Below are positions 42,180 to 56,485 of a stretch of 64,000 bases of DNA, piece by piece. A program made the position numbers and the translations under genes. The stretch covers positions 2,046,001 through 2,110,000 of the forward strand of contig NZ_CP194331.1 of the NCBI RefSeq assembly GCF_051257895.1. The letters run 5' to 3'. Source of the DNA: Gallionella straubiae (GTDB lineage Bacteria; Pseudomonadota; Gammaproteobacteria; Burkholderiales; Gallionellaceae). The stretch's first letter is position 1; each line of letters starts with the position of its first letter. The notes beneath the pieces were generated by a model, which did no database searches, was not told the origin of the DNA, and worked only from the letters and a program-made list of their open reading frames with translations.

Positions 42180-43280
42180 ATGCCAAAAGTAAATTTTGAT
42201 ATCCCGCTGGACTTTCTGCAGACCAAGACTCCACCCATGATAGGCGTGGATATCAGTGCATCCTCCGTCAAGATGGTTGAACTGAGCGAATTGCCAAAAA
42301 AAGGCGGGTATGTCGTGGAGCGCTACGCGATCGAGCCGCTCCCCAAGGATGCCGTCACCGATGGCAACATCAACAACCTCGATGCAGTGGCGGAGACCCT
42401 TCAGCGCGCCTGGAAGCGCTTGGGCAGCCGCATCAAGAACGTCAGCCTAGCGCTTCCCGCCGCGGCGGTGATTACCAAGAAAATTCTGCTGCCGGCCGGT
42501 ATGCGCGAAGAAGACCTAGAATATCAGGTCGAATCCGAGGCAAACCAGTATATTCCGTTCGCGCTGGATGAGGTCAATCTTGACTTTCAGGTGATCGGTC
42601 CCGCCCCCGGCAATCCTGAAGAGCTCGAAGTGTTGCTGGCCGCTTCGCGCAAGGCCAATGTCGAAGACCGCGTCGCAGCCGCTCAGGCGGCAAGCTTGAA
42701 GGCTCTGGTCGTCGACGTCGAGCCCTATGCGGCCGAAACGGCGTTTGAACAGATAAGCGCCCAGTTACCGGACAACGCGGTGGACAAGTGCGTCGCGCTG
42801 GTCGATGTCGGCTCGAACGTGATGAACGTCAATGTGCTGCGTAATGGCCAGTCGGTCTATTCGCGGGACCAGCAGGTCGGCGGCGACCAGTTGACGCAGC
42901 AGATTCAGGCGATGTTCGGTTTGTCCGCCGACGAGGCGGAGGCGGCCAAGCGCAGTGGCGGATTGCCGGATAACTATGAAAGCGATGTGCTGTCGCCCTT
43001 TCGCGAGAGCGTCGTGATGGAAATTGCTAGGGCGCTGCAGTTCTTCTTTACTTCGACGCAATACAATGAGGTGGACTACATCGTGCTGGCGGGAGGGTGC
43101 GCGGTGCTGCCAGGTCTGGACGATGCGGTGGCGACCCGCACCCAGGTCAGCACCATGGTGGCCAACCCGTTTGCCCTGATGACGCTGTCGAGCCGCATCA
43201 AGCCGCGTCAGTTGCAGATGGACGCGCCGTCCCTGATTGTCGCCTGCGGACTGGCGATGCGGAGGTTCGACCCATCATGA
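42180..43280 (+). CDS. pilM: type IV pilus inner-membrane platform protein PilM
   Basis: 366 residues, FtsA/actin-like fold. It has MIGVDISASSVKMVELSE (phosphate 1), a central VALVDVGSNVMNVNVLRNGQ (phosphate 2), and YIVLAGGCAVLPGLDDAV (adenosine motif). PilM is cytoplasmic and binds the PilN N-terminus to form the alignment complex. pilN starts within its stop (ATGA). Confidence 0.95.
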   Translation: MPKVNFDIPLDFLQTKTPPMIGVDISASSVKMVELSELPKKGGYVVERYAIEPLPKDAVTDGNINNLDAVAETLQRAWKRLGSRIKNVSLALPAAAVITKKILLPAGMREEDLEYQVESEANQYIPFALDEVNLDFQVIGPAPGNPEELEVLLAASRKANVEDRVAAAQAASLKALVVDVEPYAAETAFEQISAQLPDNAVDKCVALVDVGSNVMNVNVLRNGQSVYSRDQQVGGDQLTQQIQAMFGLSADEAEAAKRSGGLPDNYESDVLSPFRESVVMEIARALQFFFTSTQYNEVDYIVLAGGCAVLPGLDDAVATRTQVSTMVANPFALMTLSSRIKPRQLQMDAPSLIVACGLAMRRFDPS

Positions 43281-43840
43281 TACGCATAAACTTATTGCCG
43301 CATCGCGCCGAAAAGCGGCGCGCCCGCCAGATCCAGTTTGCCGCACTGAGCGTGATCTTCGTAGTGCTGGGGGCATTGCTGGTGGGGTTTGTGCATGGCT
43401 ATATCAGTGCACAGATTTCCTACCAGGAAAGGCGCAATGCATACCTGAAGCAGGAGACGGCGGTGCTGGACAAACAGATTGCGGAAATCAAGAAGCTCCA
43501 GGAGCAGACGCAATCCCTGCTGATCCGCAAGGATGCGGTGGAAAAACTGCAAAGTGACCGTTCGGACGTGGTGCACTTGCTGGACCAGATGCTGCGCATC
43601 CTGCCGGATGGCGTGCACCTCAAGACGCTCAAGCAGACGGGCAATAAAATCAATGTGGTCGGCTATGCGCAGTCCAATGCACGGATTTCCACCTTGATGA
43701 GGGCGATCGAGGATTCGCCGTGGCTTGATTCACCGGCCTTGGTGGAGATTCATGCCTCCGGTGCGGGCGGTGCGCGGGTAAGCGAGTTTACGCTGACATT
43801 CAACCTGACCAAGCAGAACACCGCCGGCACAAAGGGTTAA
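43277..43840 (+). CDS. pilN: type IV pilus alignment protein PilN
   Basis: 187 residues. The N-terminal MIRINLLPHRAEKRR is the PilM-binding motif (INLLP). A transmembrane helix (FAALSVIFVVLGALLVGFVHGY), a coiled coil (QETAVLDKQIAEIKKLQEQTQ) and a ferredoxin-like periplasmic domain follow. Four-base overlap with pilM. Confidence 0.95.
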   Translation: MIRINLLPHRAEKRRARQIQFAALSVIFVVLGALLVGFVHGYISAQISYQERRNAYLKQETAVLDKQIAEIKKLQEQTQSLLIRKDAVEKLQSDRSDVVHLLDQMLRILPDGVHLKTLKQTGNKINVVGYAQSNARISTLMRAIEDSPWLDSPALVEIHASGAGGARVSEFTLTFNLTKQNTAGTKG

Positions 43841-43844
43841 TGCC

Positions 43845-44474
43845 ATGATGAAACTGGAAGACCTGAAAAACCTAAACCCGAAGAACCCCGGTGCTTGGCC
43901 ATGGCCGGTGAAGATCATTACCTTTGTTGCTCTGTTCCTCTGCGTGGTGATCGCTGGCGCGCTGCTTGACTGGCAGGATCAGTGGGGGAATCTGCAAACC
44001 ATCAAGAAAGAGGAGGGCAGCCTCAAGGAAACCTTCCTGGCCAAGAAAAAACAGGCGATCAACCTGGACTTGATCAAGAAGCAACTCACCGAAACCCAGG
44101 AATCCTTTGGTGCTCTACTCAAGCAGTTGCCAAGCAAATCCGAAATGGATGCGCTGTTGACGGACATCAATCAGGCAGGGCTGGGGCGTGGCTTGCAGTT
44201 TGAATTGTTCCGTCCGGGTGCAGAAACGGTGCGGGACGGTACATTCGCCGAGCAGCCGATTACGATCAAGGTGACCGGGAGCTATGATGATATCGGAAAA
44301 TTCTCCAGCGATATCGCGATGCTGTCACGCATCGTCACGCTCAATGACATAGCGATAAATCCGGTTGGCACGGGATTGTCCATGGACGCTACCGCAAAGA
44401 CTTTCCGCTATCTGGATGAAGCGGAAGCATCGGCACAGAAGAAAGCAGCCAAGCCAGCAGGAGTGAAAAAATGA
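43845..44474 (+). CDS. pilO: type IV pilus alignment protein PilO
   Basis: 209 residues. A membrane helix (WPVKIITFVALFLCVVIAGALLDW) follows a short cytoplasmic stretch; then a coiled coil and the PilO periplasmic fold (LLTDINQAGLGRGLQFELFRP, ITIKVTGSYDDIGKFSSDIAMLSRIVTLNDI). It forms heterodimers with PilN. ATG codons lie at 43845 and 43848. It overlaps pilP by four bases. Confidence 0.94.
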   Translation: MMKLEDLKNLNPKNPGAWPWPVKIITFVALFLCVVIAGALLDWQDQWGNLQTIKKEEGSLKETFLAKKKQAINLDLIKKQLTETQESFGALLKQLPSKSEMDALLTDINQAGLGRGLQFELFRPGAETVRDGTFAEQPITIKVTGSYDDIGKFSSDIAMLSRIVTLNDIAINPVGTGLSMDATAKTFRYLDEAEASAQKKAAKPAGVKK

Positions 44475-44983
44475 TGAGGCTTATTTATCTTGTGCTGGCT
44501 ACGCTGCTGCTGGCCGGGTGTGGGGGCGAGGAATTCCAGGATTTGCGCGATTTTGTCAAGAATGCCGGCGCGGACATGCGCGGCAAGATCCCACCGCCGC
44601 CAGAGGTCAAACCATACGAGCCTTTTGCCTATAACAACGAGGCAAGTTTGCCCGATCCGTTCAAGCCGCGCAAACCGGAGTTGCGCTCCGGAAGCCGTGC
44701 CGGAATAAACCAGCCTGACCTGGATCGCCCCAAAGAGGCTTTGGAGGAGTTTCCGCTCGAAGGGCTGAGGATGGTCGGTTACCTTTACCAGAACAAGATC
44801 GGTTATGCGGTGATTCGTGCGCCGGATGGCAAACTGCATCGGGTTAAAGCCGGTAACTATGCCGGTTTGAACTTCGGATTGATCCAGGAAGTGACTGACA
44901 CGGGAGTGAAAGTTAAGGAAATGGTGCAGGATAGTGCCGGCGACTGGTCAGAGCGCATGAGCAGCCTTCAGTTGATTGAATGA
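44471..44983 (+). CDS. pilP: type IV pilus lipoprotein PilP
   Basis: 170 residues. The lipoprotein signal MMRLIYLVLATLLLAGC has its lipobox Cys at residue 17. A disordered Pro-rich linker (PPPPEVKPYEP) and the C-terminal beta domain follow (LEGLRMVGYLYQNKIGYAVIRAPDGKLHRVKAGNYAG). PilP links PilNO to the PilQ secretin. Confidence 0.95.
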   Translation: MMRLIYLVLATLLLAGCGGEEFQDLRDFVKNAGADMRGKIPPPPEVKPYEPFAYNNEASLPDPFKPRKPELRSGSRAGINQPDLDRPKEALEEFPLEGLRMVGYLYQNKIGYAVIRAPDGKLHRVKAGNYAGLNFGLIQEVTDTGVKVKEMVQDSAGDWSERMSSLQLIE

Positions 44984-45076
44984 TGCGGGTCTTGGCTTTA
45001 ACGGCGCTAGCCGGTTGCCTGCGCATTTCTGCGTTATTAATGTTCGATCCGGCTATGCCGGTTTAGGAGTAAGACA

Positions 45077-47146
45077 ATGAAACGACTTAATTCCATTCTC
45101 AGTGGCATCGTGCGAATGCTGGGCATGTTTGTTGCATTTGGCCTGTGCGGCGCACAGGCTCAAGCCGACGTGCAAAACAGCATTACTGCGTTGAATGTCA
45201 GCCGCGCCGGTGACGGGACGACAGTCATCAAGGTCGAGCTGGCGCAGCCGCTGGCCAATGTGCCGGCCGGTTTTACCATCAACACTCCGCCGCGCATCGC
45301 GCTGGATTTTCCCAATACTGCAAACGGGCTGGGGAAATCTGCACAGGATTTCAGCGAAGGCGACTTGCGTAGCGCCAATATTGTGCAGGCCGGCAACCGT
45401 ACCCGTTTGGTGATCAATCTCAACCAGATGCTTGCCTACGATACCAAAATCGACGGTAACAGCCTGTTGATTACCCTGCAGGGCAAGGCGGCGAATCGGG
45501 CTGCAGCGGCCGATACGGCATCACGGTTTGCCGAGGCCAAACAGGGTGTGCAAAAGCATACCCTGCGCGACATCGATTTCCGGCGCGGCAAGAATGGCGA
45601 AGGACGCATCCAGGTTGACCTTTCCGATCCCGGCACCGGCATCGACATCCGCCAGCAGGGCACGACGCTGATCGTCGATTTCCTCAAAACCAGCCTGCCG
45701 CGTAATCTGCAGCGCAAGCTGGATGTAGTTGATTTCGCAACCCCGGTACAAGGGGTGGATACCTTCGTGCAGGGTGACAACGTGCGCATGGTGATTGAAC
45801 CCAAGGGGTTGTGGGAGCACGCGGCCTATCAGACAGACAATAAGTTCATCGTCGAAGTGAAGCCATTGGCCGATGATCCCAACAAGCTGGTCAAGGGCAC
45901 TCAAATCGGCTATGCGGGTGAAAAGCTGACGCTCAACTTCCAGAAGATTGATGTGCGCGAGGCATTGAATGTGATTGCCGATTTCACCGAACTGAACATG
46001 GTCATCAGCGATACGGTGAGCGGTAATCTCACTCTGCGCCTCAAGGATGTGCCTTGGGATCAGGCATTGGATATCATCCTGCAGAGTCGCGGCTTGGATA
46101 TGCGCAAGAACGGTAACGTGATTCAGGTTGCGCCCCGCGAAGAAATTGCTGCCAAGGAGAAAATAAACTTGGCCGCGCGCCAGGAAATTTCCGATCTGGA
46201 GGAGTTGCGTACCGAGAGTTTTCAGCTCAGCTACCAGACGGTAGGTGAGATGATCAAATTGCTGACCGATCCGAAGCAGCCCATCATGTCGAAACGCGGC
46301 AGCGCGGTATCCGATGCCCGCACCGGCACGATATTCATTCAGGACACTCCTTCGCGCCTCGAGGAAGTGCGCAAGATCATCAAGCAAATCGACGTACCGG
46401 TACGGCAGGTGTTGATCGAGGCGCGCTTTGTTTCGGCGGGCGATCAGTTTACCCGGACTTTGGGCGGGAAGCTGGGCTATACCGGCCCTGCCGTCGGCCC
46501 CAATGCAGGGTTTTCGGTGGGTGCCAATACGCCAACGGCAACGCGGGCCCTCATCCAGCCCAATGTCAATCTCCCTGGCGCAGCCAGCGGGACGGGCGGG
46601 TTGACGCTGTCGCTGTTCAATCCGCTGGCCACCAAGGTGTTGACGCTGGAATTGACCGCGTCGGAACTGGATGGCGTGACCAAGAATATTGCCAGCCCGC
46701 GCGTAGTGACAAAGGACAAAGTTGCGGCCACTATCTCATCAGGCACGCAAATTCCTTATCAGGCGGCTACCAGTAGCGGCGCCACCAGTGTTTCATTCAA
46801 GGATGCGACGCTGAGCCTCAGCGTGACCCCGCAAATTACGCCGGATGACCATATCAACATGCTAGTTGCGGCAAACCAGGATAGCGTGGGCGCCATATTT
46901 GGCGGCGTACCGAGCATCAATACCAAGAAGGTAAATACGGAAGTGCTGGTCGAAAACGGCGGTACGGTTGTGATCGGCGGCGTCTTTACCCAGGACATTT
47001 CCGATGCCACGCAGAAGGTTCCGCTGCTTGGGGATGTGCCAGTTGTCGGCTGGCTGTTCAAGAATAACACCAAGACGGACAACAAGTCGGAGTTGCTGAT
47101 CTTTATTACCCCCAAGATCATGAAGGATGAGATGAGCCTGCGCTGA
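45077..47146 (+). CDS. pilQ: type IV pilus secretin PilQ
   Basis: 689 residues. Signal peptide, two AMIN domains (about residues 35-125 and 155-255: VIKVELAQPLANVPAGFTI, GRIQVDLSDPG), secretin/TonB short N-terminal domain (about 280-340: LNFQKIDVREALNVIADFTELNMVISD), N1 domain, and the secretin barrel (VLIEARFVSAGDQFTR, VNTEVLVENGGTVVIGGVF, VPLLGDVPVVGWLFKN). It forms the outer-membrane pore through which pili extend. The AMIN domains bind peptidoglycan, fitting the nearby PBP1a gene. Confidence 0.96.
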   Translation: MKRLNSILSGIVRMLGMFVAFGLCGAQAQADVQNSITALNVSRAGDGTTVIKVELAQPLANVPAGFTINTPPRIALDFPNTANGLGKSAQDFSEGDLRSANIVQAGNRTRLVINLNQMLAYDTKIDGNSLLITLQGKAANRAAAADTASRFAEAKQGVQKHTLRDIDFRRGKNGEGRIQVDLSDPGTGIDIRQQGTTLIVDFLKTSLPRNLQRKLDVVDFATPVQGVDTFVQGDNVRMVIEPKGLWEHAAYQTDNKFIVEVKPLADDPNKLVKGTQIGYAGEKLTLNFQKIDVREALNVIADFTELNMVISDTVSGNLTLRLKDVPWDQALDIILQSRGLDMRKNGNVIQVAPREEIAAKEKINLAARQEISDLEELRTESFQLSYQTVGEMIKLLTDPKQPIMSKRGSAVSDARTGTIFIQDTPSRLEEVRKIIKQIDVPVRQVLIEARFVSAGDQFTRTLGGKLGYTGPAVGPNAGFSVGANTPTATRALIQPNVNLPGAASGTGGLTLSLFNPLATKVLTLELTASELDGVTKNIASPRVVTKDKVAATISSGTQIPYQAATSSGATSVSFKDATLSLSVTPQITPDDHINMLVAANQDSVGAIFGGVPSINTKKVNTEVLVENGGTVVIGGVFTQDISDATQKVPLLGDVPVVGWLFKNNTKTDNKSELLIFITPKIMKDEMSLR

Positions 47147-47170
47147 TCTAGCAGATTTAATTAAGCACTG

Positions 47171-47198
47171 GCCCGGCCTAGTCCGGGCTTTTGTTTTT
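47171..47198 (+). terminator. terminator after pilQ
   Basis: GCCCGG (47171-47176) and CCGGGC (47183-47188) form a stem over CCTAGT, followed by TTTTGTTTTT. It leaves only about 20 bases before aroK, so partial read-through into aroKB is likely. Confidence 0.75.
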
Positions 47199-47216
47199 AT
47201 CGTTTACAATTGCAGC

Positions 47217-47792
47217 ATGCAAAACAGCCAGCTAATCAACCACCCCGAGGGGGATCGCAAGTTTCGGTCAGGCAACCTGATTCTGGTGGGCATGATGGGC
47301 TCGGGAAAGACCACCATGGGACGTGTGCTGGCCAGGCATCTTGGCAAGGCTTTTGTGGACAGCGACGAGGAAATCCAGAAGCGCACCGGCGTGACGATTC
47401 CGCATATTTTCGATGTCGAGGGCGAAGCCGGTTTTCGCCAGCGCGAAAGGGCAGCCATTTGCGATCTGGTGGGGCGCGACAACATGGTTCTGGCAACCGG
47501 CGGCGGGGCGGTGCTGCTGGAGTCGAACCGCGAGTTGCTGCAGCAGAACGGCATCGTTATCTATCTGAAGGCGAGCGCTCACGATTTGTGGCAGCGTACC
47601 CGCCATGACCGCAACCGCCCGCTGCTGCAAGCCGCCGACCCGTACGCCAAGTTGACGGAACTGTTCCAGCAGCGCGACCCCTTGTATCGGCAGGTCGCTG
47701 ACATCGTCGTGCAGAGCGGCAAGCAGAGCGCGCATGCCCTGATGCTGCATCTCGCAGATGAAATTGAGGCATTCAGAAAAACCAGACAATGA
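47217..47792 (+). CDS. aroK: shikimate kinase
   Basis: 191 residues. It has Walker A GMMGSGKTTMGRVLA, the DSDEEIQ shikimate-binding segment, FRQRERAA, the LATGGGAVL motif and the lid RTRHDRNRPLL. It phosphorylates shikimate in aromatic amino-acid synthesis. No clear ribosome site precedes ATG 47217. The pilQ-aroK-aroB order is conserved in many proteobacteria. Confidence 0.95.
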   Translation: MQNSQLINHPEGDRKFRSGNLILVGMMGSGKTTMGRVLARHLGKAFVDSDEEIQKRTGVTIPHIFDVEGEAGFRQRERAAICDLVGRDNMVLATGGGAVLLESNRELLQQNGIVIYLKASAHDLWQRTRHDRNRPLLQAADPYAKLTELFQQRDPLYRQVADIVVQSGKQSAHALMLHLADEIEAFRKTRQ

Positions 47793-47805
47793 AATTAGCC
47801 GGAAG

Positions 47806-48894
47806 ATGATGCAAATACTGACAGTAGGATTGGGGGAGCGCAGTTATCCGATACACATCGGCAGCGGGCTGCTCGGACAGGCAGGGTTGCTGCAGGGCGT
47901 TTTGCCGCGTAAGCGGGCAGCCATCGTGACTAATGCGACGGTGGCGCCGCTGTATCTGGAAAAACTCCAGAAAACCCTGCAGGGCATTGATGTCAGCGCC
48001 ATACCGGTTATCCTGCCGGATGGCGAAGAATATAAAAACTCCGCCACGCTCAACCTGATCTACGACGCGCTGCTGACCAACCGCTGTGAACGAACCACCC
48101 CGCTGATCGCGCTCGGCGGCGGCGTGATCGGCGACATGACCGGCTATGCCGCCGCGACCTATCTGCGCGGCGTGCCGTTCATCCAGATACCCACCACGCT
48201 GCTCGCGCAGGTGGATTCCTCGGTGGGAGGCAAGACTGGCATCAACCATCCGCTCGGCAAGAACATGATCGGTGCGTTCTACCAGCCGCAGCTGGTGCTG
48301 GCCGATACCGACACGCTGAACACCCTGCCGGACAACGAGCTTGCGGCGGGCCTCGCCGAGGTCATCAAATACGGCCTGATCCGCGACCTGCCGTTCCTCG
48401 AATGGCTGGAGCAGAACATGGACAAACTGCTGGCACGCGATACGGGCGCCCTGCAATACGCTATCGCGCGCAGCTGCCGGAACAAGGTCGAGGTCGTCGC
48501 GGCGGACGAACGCGAAAGCGGCGAGCGCGCCCTGCTGAACCTGGGGCACACCTTCGGACATGCGATCGAATCGGGCATGGGCTATGGCAACTGGCTGCAC
48601 GGCGAGGGCGTCGCGGCCGGCACCATCATGGCGGCAGACTTGTCGCAGCGCCTCGGCTGGATCGGCGCGCAGGACGTGGCGCGCGTTCGCAGCCTGTTCG
48701 AACGCGCCAGGCTGCCCACCGTCGCCCCCGATCTGGGTGCGGCAAAGTATCTCGAATTGATGGAACTGGACAAGAAAGTGGAAGGCGGCAAGATGCGCTT
48801 CGTGCTGCTCAAGGAGCTCGGCCGCGCGGTGGTGTACGGCGATGTGCCCCCTGCCCTGTTGCGGCAGACCCTGGAAGCCTGCGTGCATGGCTGA
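47806..48894 (+). CDS. aroB: 3-dehydroquinate synthase
   Basis: 362 residues. The NAD-binding LIALGGGVIGDMTGYAAATYLRGV, substrate and metal segments DSSVGGKTGINHPLGKNMIGAFYQP, and the metal His in LNLGHTFGHAIE are intact. It cyclises DAHP to dehydroquinate. ATG 47806 after GCCGGAAG; the longer frame from 47758 overlaps aroK and is not chosen. Confidence 0.96.
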   Translation: MMQILTVGLGERSYPIHIGSGLLGQAGLLQGVLPRKRAAIVTNATVAPLYLEKLQKTLQGIDVSAIPVILPDGEEYKNSATLNLIYDALLTNRCERTTPLIALGGGVIGDMTGYAAATYLRGVPFIQIPTTLLAQVDSSVGGKTGINHPLGKNMIGAFYQPQLVLADTDTLNTLPDNELAAGLAEVIKYGLIRDLPFLEWLEQNMDKLLARDTGALQYAIARSCRNKVEVVAADERESGERALLNLGHTFGHAIESGMGYGNWLHGEGVAAGTIMAADLSQRLGWIGAQDVARVRSLFERARLPTVAPDLGAAKYLELMELDKKVEGGKMRFVLLKELGRAVVYGDVPPALLRQTLEACVHG

Positions 48895-50044
48895 GCCGAT
48901 GGCTTGCGGCCTGGCTCCCTACGCCGTCAGCGAGGCCAATTCGCGCGGCCGGAAAATCGCTGAAGCCGCACCGCACGGCCGCAGCGAATTCCAGCGCGAC
49001 CGCGACCGCATCATCCATTCCGGCGCGTTCCGCCGCCTCGAATACAAAACCCAGGTGTTCGTGAACCACGAAGGCGACCTGTTCCGCACCCGCCTGACCC
49101 ACAGCATCGAAGTGGCGCAGATCGCCCGCTCCATCGCGCGCCGCCTGCGCCTGAACGAAGACCTCGCCGAAGCGATTTCCCTGGCGCACGACCTCGGCCA
49201 CACGCCGTTCGGCCATGCCGGGCAGGATGCGCTGAATGCCTGCATGAAGGAATATGGCGGCTTTGAGCACAACCTGCAGTCGCTGCGCGTGGTGGACCTG
49301 CTGGAAGAACGCTATGCCGCGTTCGACGGGCTGAACCTCACCTTCGAGACGCGCGAGGGCATCCTCAAGCATTGCTCGCCAGACAAGGCAGTACAACTCG
49401 GCGAACTGGGCGAACGATTTCTGAAGAACCAGCGTCCTTCGCTGGAAGCGCAGATCGCCAACCTCGCCGACGAGATCGCCTACAACAACCACGACGTGGA
49501 CGACGGCCTGCGCTCCGGCCTGATTACGCTCGAGCAACTCGCCACCGTGCCGCTGGTGGCGATGCATCTGCAGGAAGTGCGCCACGCCTTTCCCGCGTTG
49601 CCGGAGCGGCGCGTGGTGCATGAAACCGTGCGGCGCATGATCAACACGCTGGTGTCCGACCTGATCCAGCAGAGCGAACACAATATCGCCGTGTTGAAAC
49701 CGGCCACGCTAGAGGACGTGCGCAGTACCGCGGCAATGATCGCCTTCAGTCCTGAGATGCATGAGCGGCAGCGCGTGCTGAAAAGCTTTCTGCATACCCA
49801 TTTGTACCGCCACTATCGCGTGATGCGCATGAGCGTCAAGGCGCAGCGCATCGTCAGCGACCTGTTCGGCATCTTCATGGCGGACGGCCGCCTGCTGCCG
49901 CCGCAATTCCAGCCGGCCGCCGGGCAGACGGAGCCGGAGCGCGCACGCGCGGTGGCCGACTATATCGCCGGTATGACCGACCGTTATGCCATCCGCGAAC
50001 ACCGCCGCATTTTCGCGGCGGAGGAGATGCCGGGTGGCTTTTGA
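48887..50044 (+). CDS. dgt: deoxyguanosinetriphosphate triphosphohydrolase-like protein
   Basis: 385 residues. The HD-domain metal residues are in RTRLTHSIEVAQIARSIAR (H), SLAHDLGHTPFGHAGQDAL (HD) and ANLADEIAYNNHDVDDGL (D). The N-terminal DRDRIIHSGAFRRLEYKTQVF is the dGTPase signature. It hydrolyses dNTPs to nucleoside and triphosphate. ATG 48887 overlaps the end of aroB by 8 bases. Confidence 0.92.
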   Translation: MAEPMACGLAPYAVSEANSRGRKIAEAAPHGRSEFQRDRDRIIHSGAFRRLEYKTQVFVNHEGDLFRTRLTHSIEVAQIARSIARRLRLNEDLAEAISLAHDLGHTPFGHAGQDALNACMKEYGGFEHNLQSLRVVDLLEERYAAFDGLNLTFETREGILKHCSPDKAVQLGELGERFLKNQRPSLEAQIANLADEIAYNNHDVDDGLRSGLITLEQLATVPLVAMHLQEVRHAFPALPERRVVHETVRRMINTLVSDLIQQSEHNIAVLKPATLEDVRSTAAMIAFSPEMHERQRVLKSFLHTHLYRHYRVMRMSVKAQRIVSDLFGIFMADGRLLPPQFQPAAGQTEPERARAVADYIAGMTDRYAIREHRRIFAAEEMPGGF

Positions 50045-50074
50045 CACCCCCTCGCCCAAGGCTACGAAGTCAAC

Positions 50075-50103
50075 TTGTGGCAAGCAGATATTGCGGCTAG
50101 AAT
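50075..50103 (+). promoter_or_regulatory. candidate promoter of gdhA
   Basis: TTGTGG (50075-50080), 17-base spacer, TAGAAT (50098-50103), giving a leader of about 75 bases before the gdhA ATG. Confidence 0.45.
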
Positions 50104-50186
50104 GCCTCCCCCATTTTTCCCGACCTGCGGGCGTGGATGTTTATGGGTGAAATTTACAAGCAAGCACTTAACTGATTGGAGACGAC

Positions 50187-51536
50187 ATGGCAGCGGCGTT
50201 GGGAGAGAAAATCGAAACGATCTATCAGCAGGTCAAGGCGAGGAATCCTGGAGAGGATGAGTTTCATCAGGCCGTCCATGAAGTGCTCGAGTCGCTCGGC
50301 CCTGTGCTCGTCAAATATCCGGAATTCGCCGACCAGAAGATTATCGAACGCATCTGCGAACCCGAGCGCCAGATCATCTTTCGCGTGCCATGGCAGGATG
50401 ACAAGGGGGTCGTCCACATCAACCGCGGTTTCCGCGTCGAATTCAACAGCGCCATCGGCCCCTACAAGGGCGGCCTGCGCTTTCACCCATCGGTCTATCT
50501 CGGCATCATCAAATTCCTGGGTTTCGAGCAGATATTCAAGAATGCGCTCACCGGCATGCCGATTGGAGGCGGCAAGGGCGGTTCCGACTTCGACCCGAAG
50601 GGCAAGTCTGACAATGAGATCATGCGCTTCTGCCAGAGCTTCATGACCGAACTCTACCGGCACCTCGGCGAATACACGGACGTCCCTGCGGGCGATATTG
50701 GCGTTGGCGGCCGCGAGCTTGGCTATTTGTTCGGCCAGTACAAACGGATCACCAATAAGTACGAGTCTGCGGTGCTGACCGGCAAGGGGATCAGCTGGGG
50801 CGGCTCCCTCGTCAGGACGGAGGCGACCGGGTATGGCGCCGTCTATTTCGTGCGCGAGATGCTCAAGGCGCGCAAGGATACGATTGAGGGCAAAACCTGC
50901 GTGGTTTCCGGTTCCGGTAATGTCGCGATCTACACGATCGAGAAGCTGAACCAACTCGGCGCCAAAGTTGTCGCCTGTTCCGACTCGAATGGCATCATCG
51001 TCCATGAGAAAGGGATAGACCTTGATCTCGTCAAGAGACTCAAGGAGGTCGAGCGGCGCAGGATCGCCGACTATGCAAATTATCACAAGGACGCGAAATA
51101 TATAGCCGGGGGCAATATCTGGGACATCCCCTGCCAGGTTGCGATGCCTTCCGCGACGCAGAACGAACTCAACGGCAAGGATGCGCAGACGCTGATCAAG
51201 AACGGCTGCATCGCTGTCGGCGAAGGCGCGAACATGCCCACCACGCCGGAGGGCGTCAAGATATTCCTCGATGCGAAGGTCGCCTACGGCCCGGGCAAGG
51301 CCGCCAATGCCGGCGGCGTGGCGACCTCGGCGCTCGAAATGCAGCAGAACGCCAGCCGCGATGCCTGGTCGTTCGAGTTCACCGAGAACAAGCTCGACCA
51401 GATCATGACCAACATCCATGAAAACACCTATCAAACGGCGGAAGAGTTTGGCGCAACGGGCAACTATGTCGTTGGTGCAAATATCGCCGGGTTCATGAAG
51501 GTTGCCAAGTCGATGGTGGCGCTCGGCCTGATCTAG
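50187..51536 (+). CDS. gdhA: NADP-dependent glutamate dehydrogenase
   Basis: 449 residues, the hexameric small-subunit type. Catalytic region GPYKGGLRFHPSVYLGIIKFLGFEQIFKNAL and GGGKGGSDFDPKGKSD, then the cofactor fold VSGSGNVAIYTIEKL and CSDSNG. It aminates 2-oxoglutarate with ammonium. TTGGAGACGAC precedes the ATG. With gltBD next door this gives both low- and high-affinity ammonium assimilation. Confidence 0.96.
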   Translation: MAAALGEKIETIYQQVKARNPGEDEFHQAVHEVLESLGPVLVKYPEFADQKIIERICEPERQIIFRVPWQDDKGVVHINRGFRVEFNSAIGPYKGGLRFHPSVYLGIIKFLGFEQIFKNALTGMPIGGGKGGSDFDPKGKSDNEIMRFCQSFMTELYRHLGEYTDVPAGDIGVGGRELGYLFGQYKRITNKYESAVLTGKGISWGGSLVRTEATGYGAVYFVREMLKARKDTIEGKTCVVSGSGNVAIYTIEKLNQLGAKVVACSDSNGIIVHEKGIDLDLVKRLKEVERRRIADYANYHKDAKYIAGGNIWDIPCQVAMPSATQNELNGKDAQTLIKNGCIAVGEGANMPTTPEGVKIFLDAKVAYGPGKAANAGGVATSALEMQQNASRDAWSFEFTENKLDQIMTNIHENTYQTAEEFGATGNYVVGANIAGFMKVAKSMVALGLI

Positions 51537-51679
51537 CCTGATGGAGGATCAGGAATTGCCGGATAGTTGAAGTGTTGCCCCATCCGGGGAACAATGACCG
51601 GTGATGATGGGTGGTAGGTGAATTTGTCTCCGCACGTCGCCGACTGCTGTTTGCTTTAATGTTTCGATCAAGGAATGCC

Positions 51680-56337
<4,658 letters not shown>

Positions 56338-56338
<1 letters not shown>

Positions 56339-56484
56339 TGGACACCCCTATAAATTCGTTTTGCGGGCGAATCGCGGCGTCGCGTGCTCGCTCGTTCCTC
56401 GCCTATCCGTTCGATATGTCTCGTCGCTCGCTGCGCGGCTCCTTGCGCTTCATCCCGCAAAGCCAAATTTCTAGAGGTGCCCAC
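56338..56484. repeat. 147-bp inverted-repeat element between gltB and gltD
   Basis: Imperfect terminal inverted repeats of about 30 bp (56338-56367, starting GTGGACACCCCTATAAATT; 56454-56484, ending AATTTCTAGAGGTGCCCAC) flank a core with direct-repeat-like CGCTCGCTCG/GTCGCTCGCTGCG. It carries no ORF. It begins at the gltB stop codon and ends one base before the gltD ATG, and its right arm contains the AGAGGTG used as gltD ribosome site. MITE-like structure. Confidence 0.75.
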
Positions 56485-56485
56485 A

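Noticed and set aside
51537..51553. CCTGAT/ATCAGG hairpin after gdhA as terminator
   Set aside because: Six-base stem without a T tract; too weak to call.
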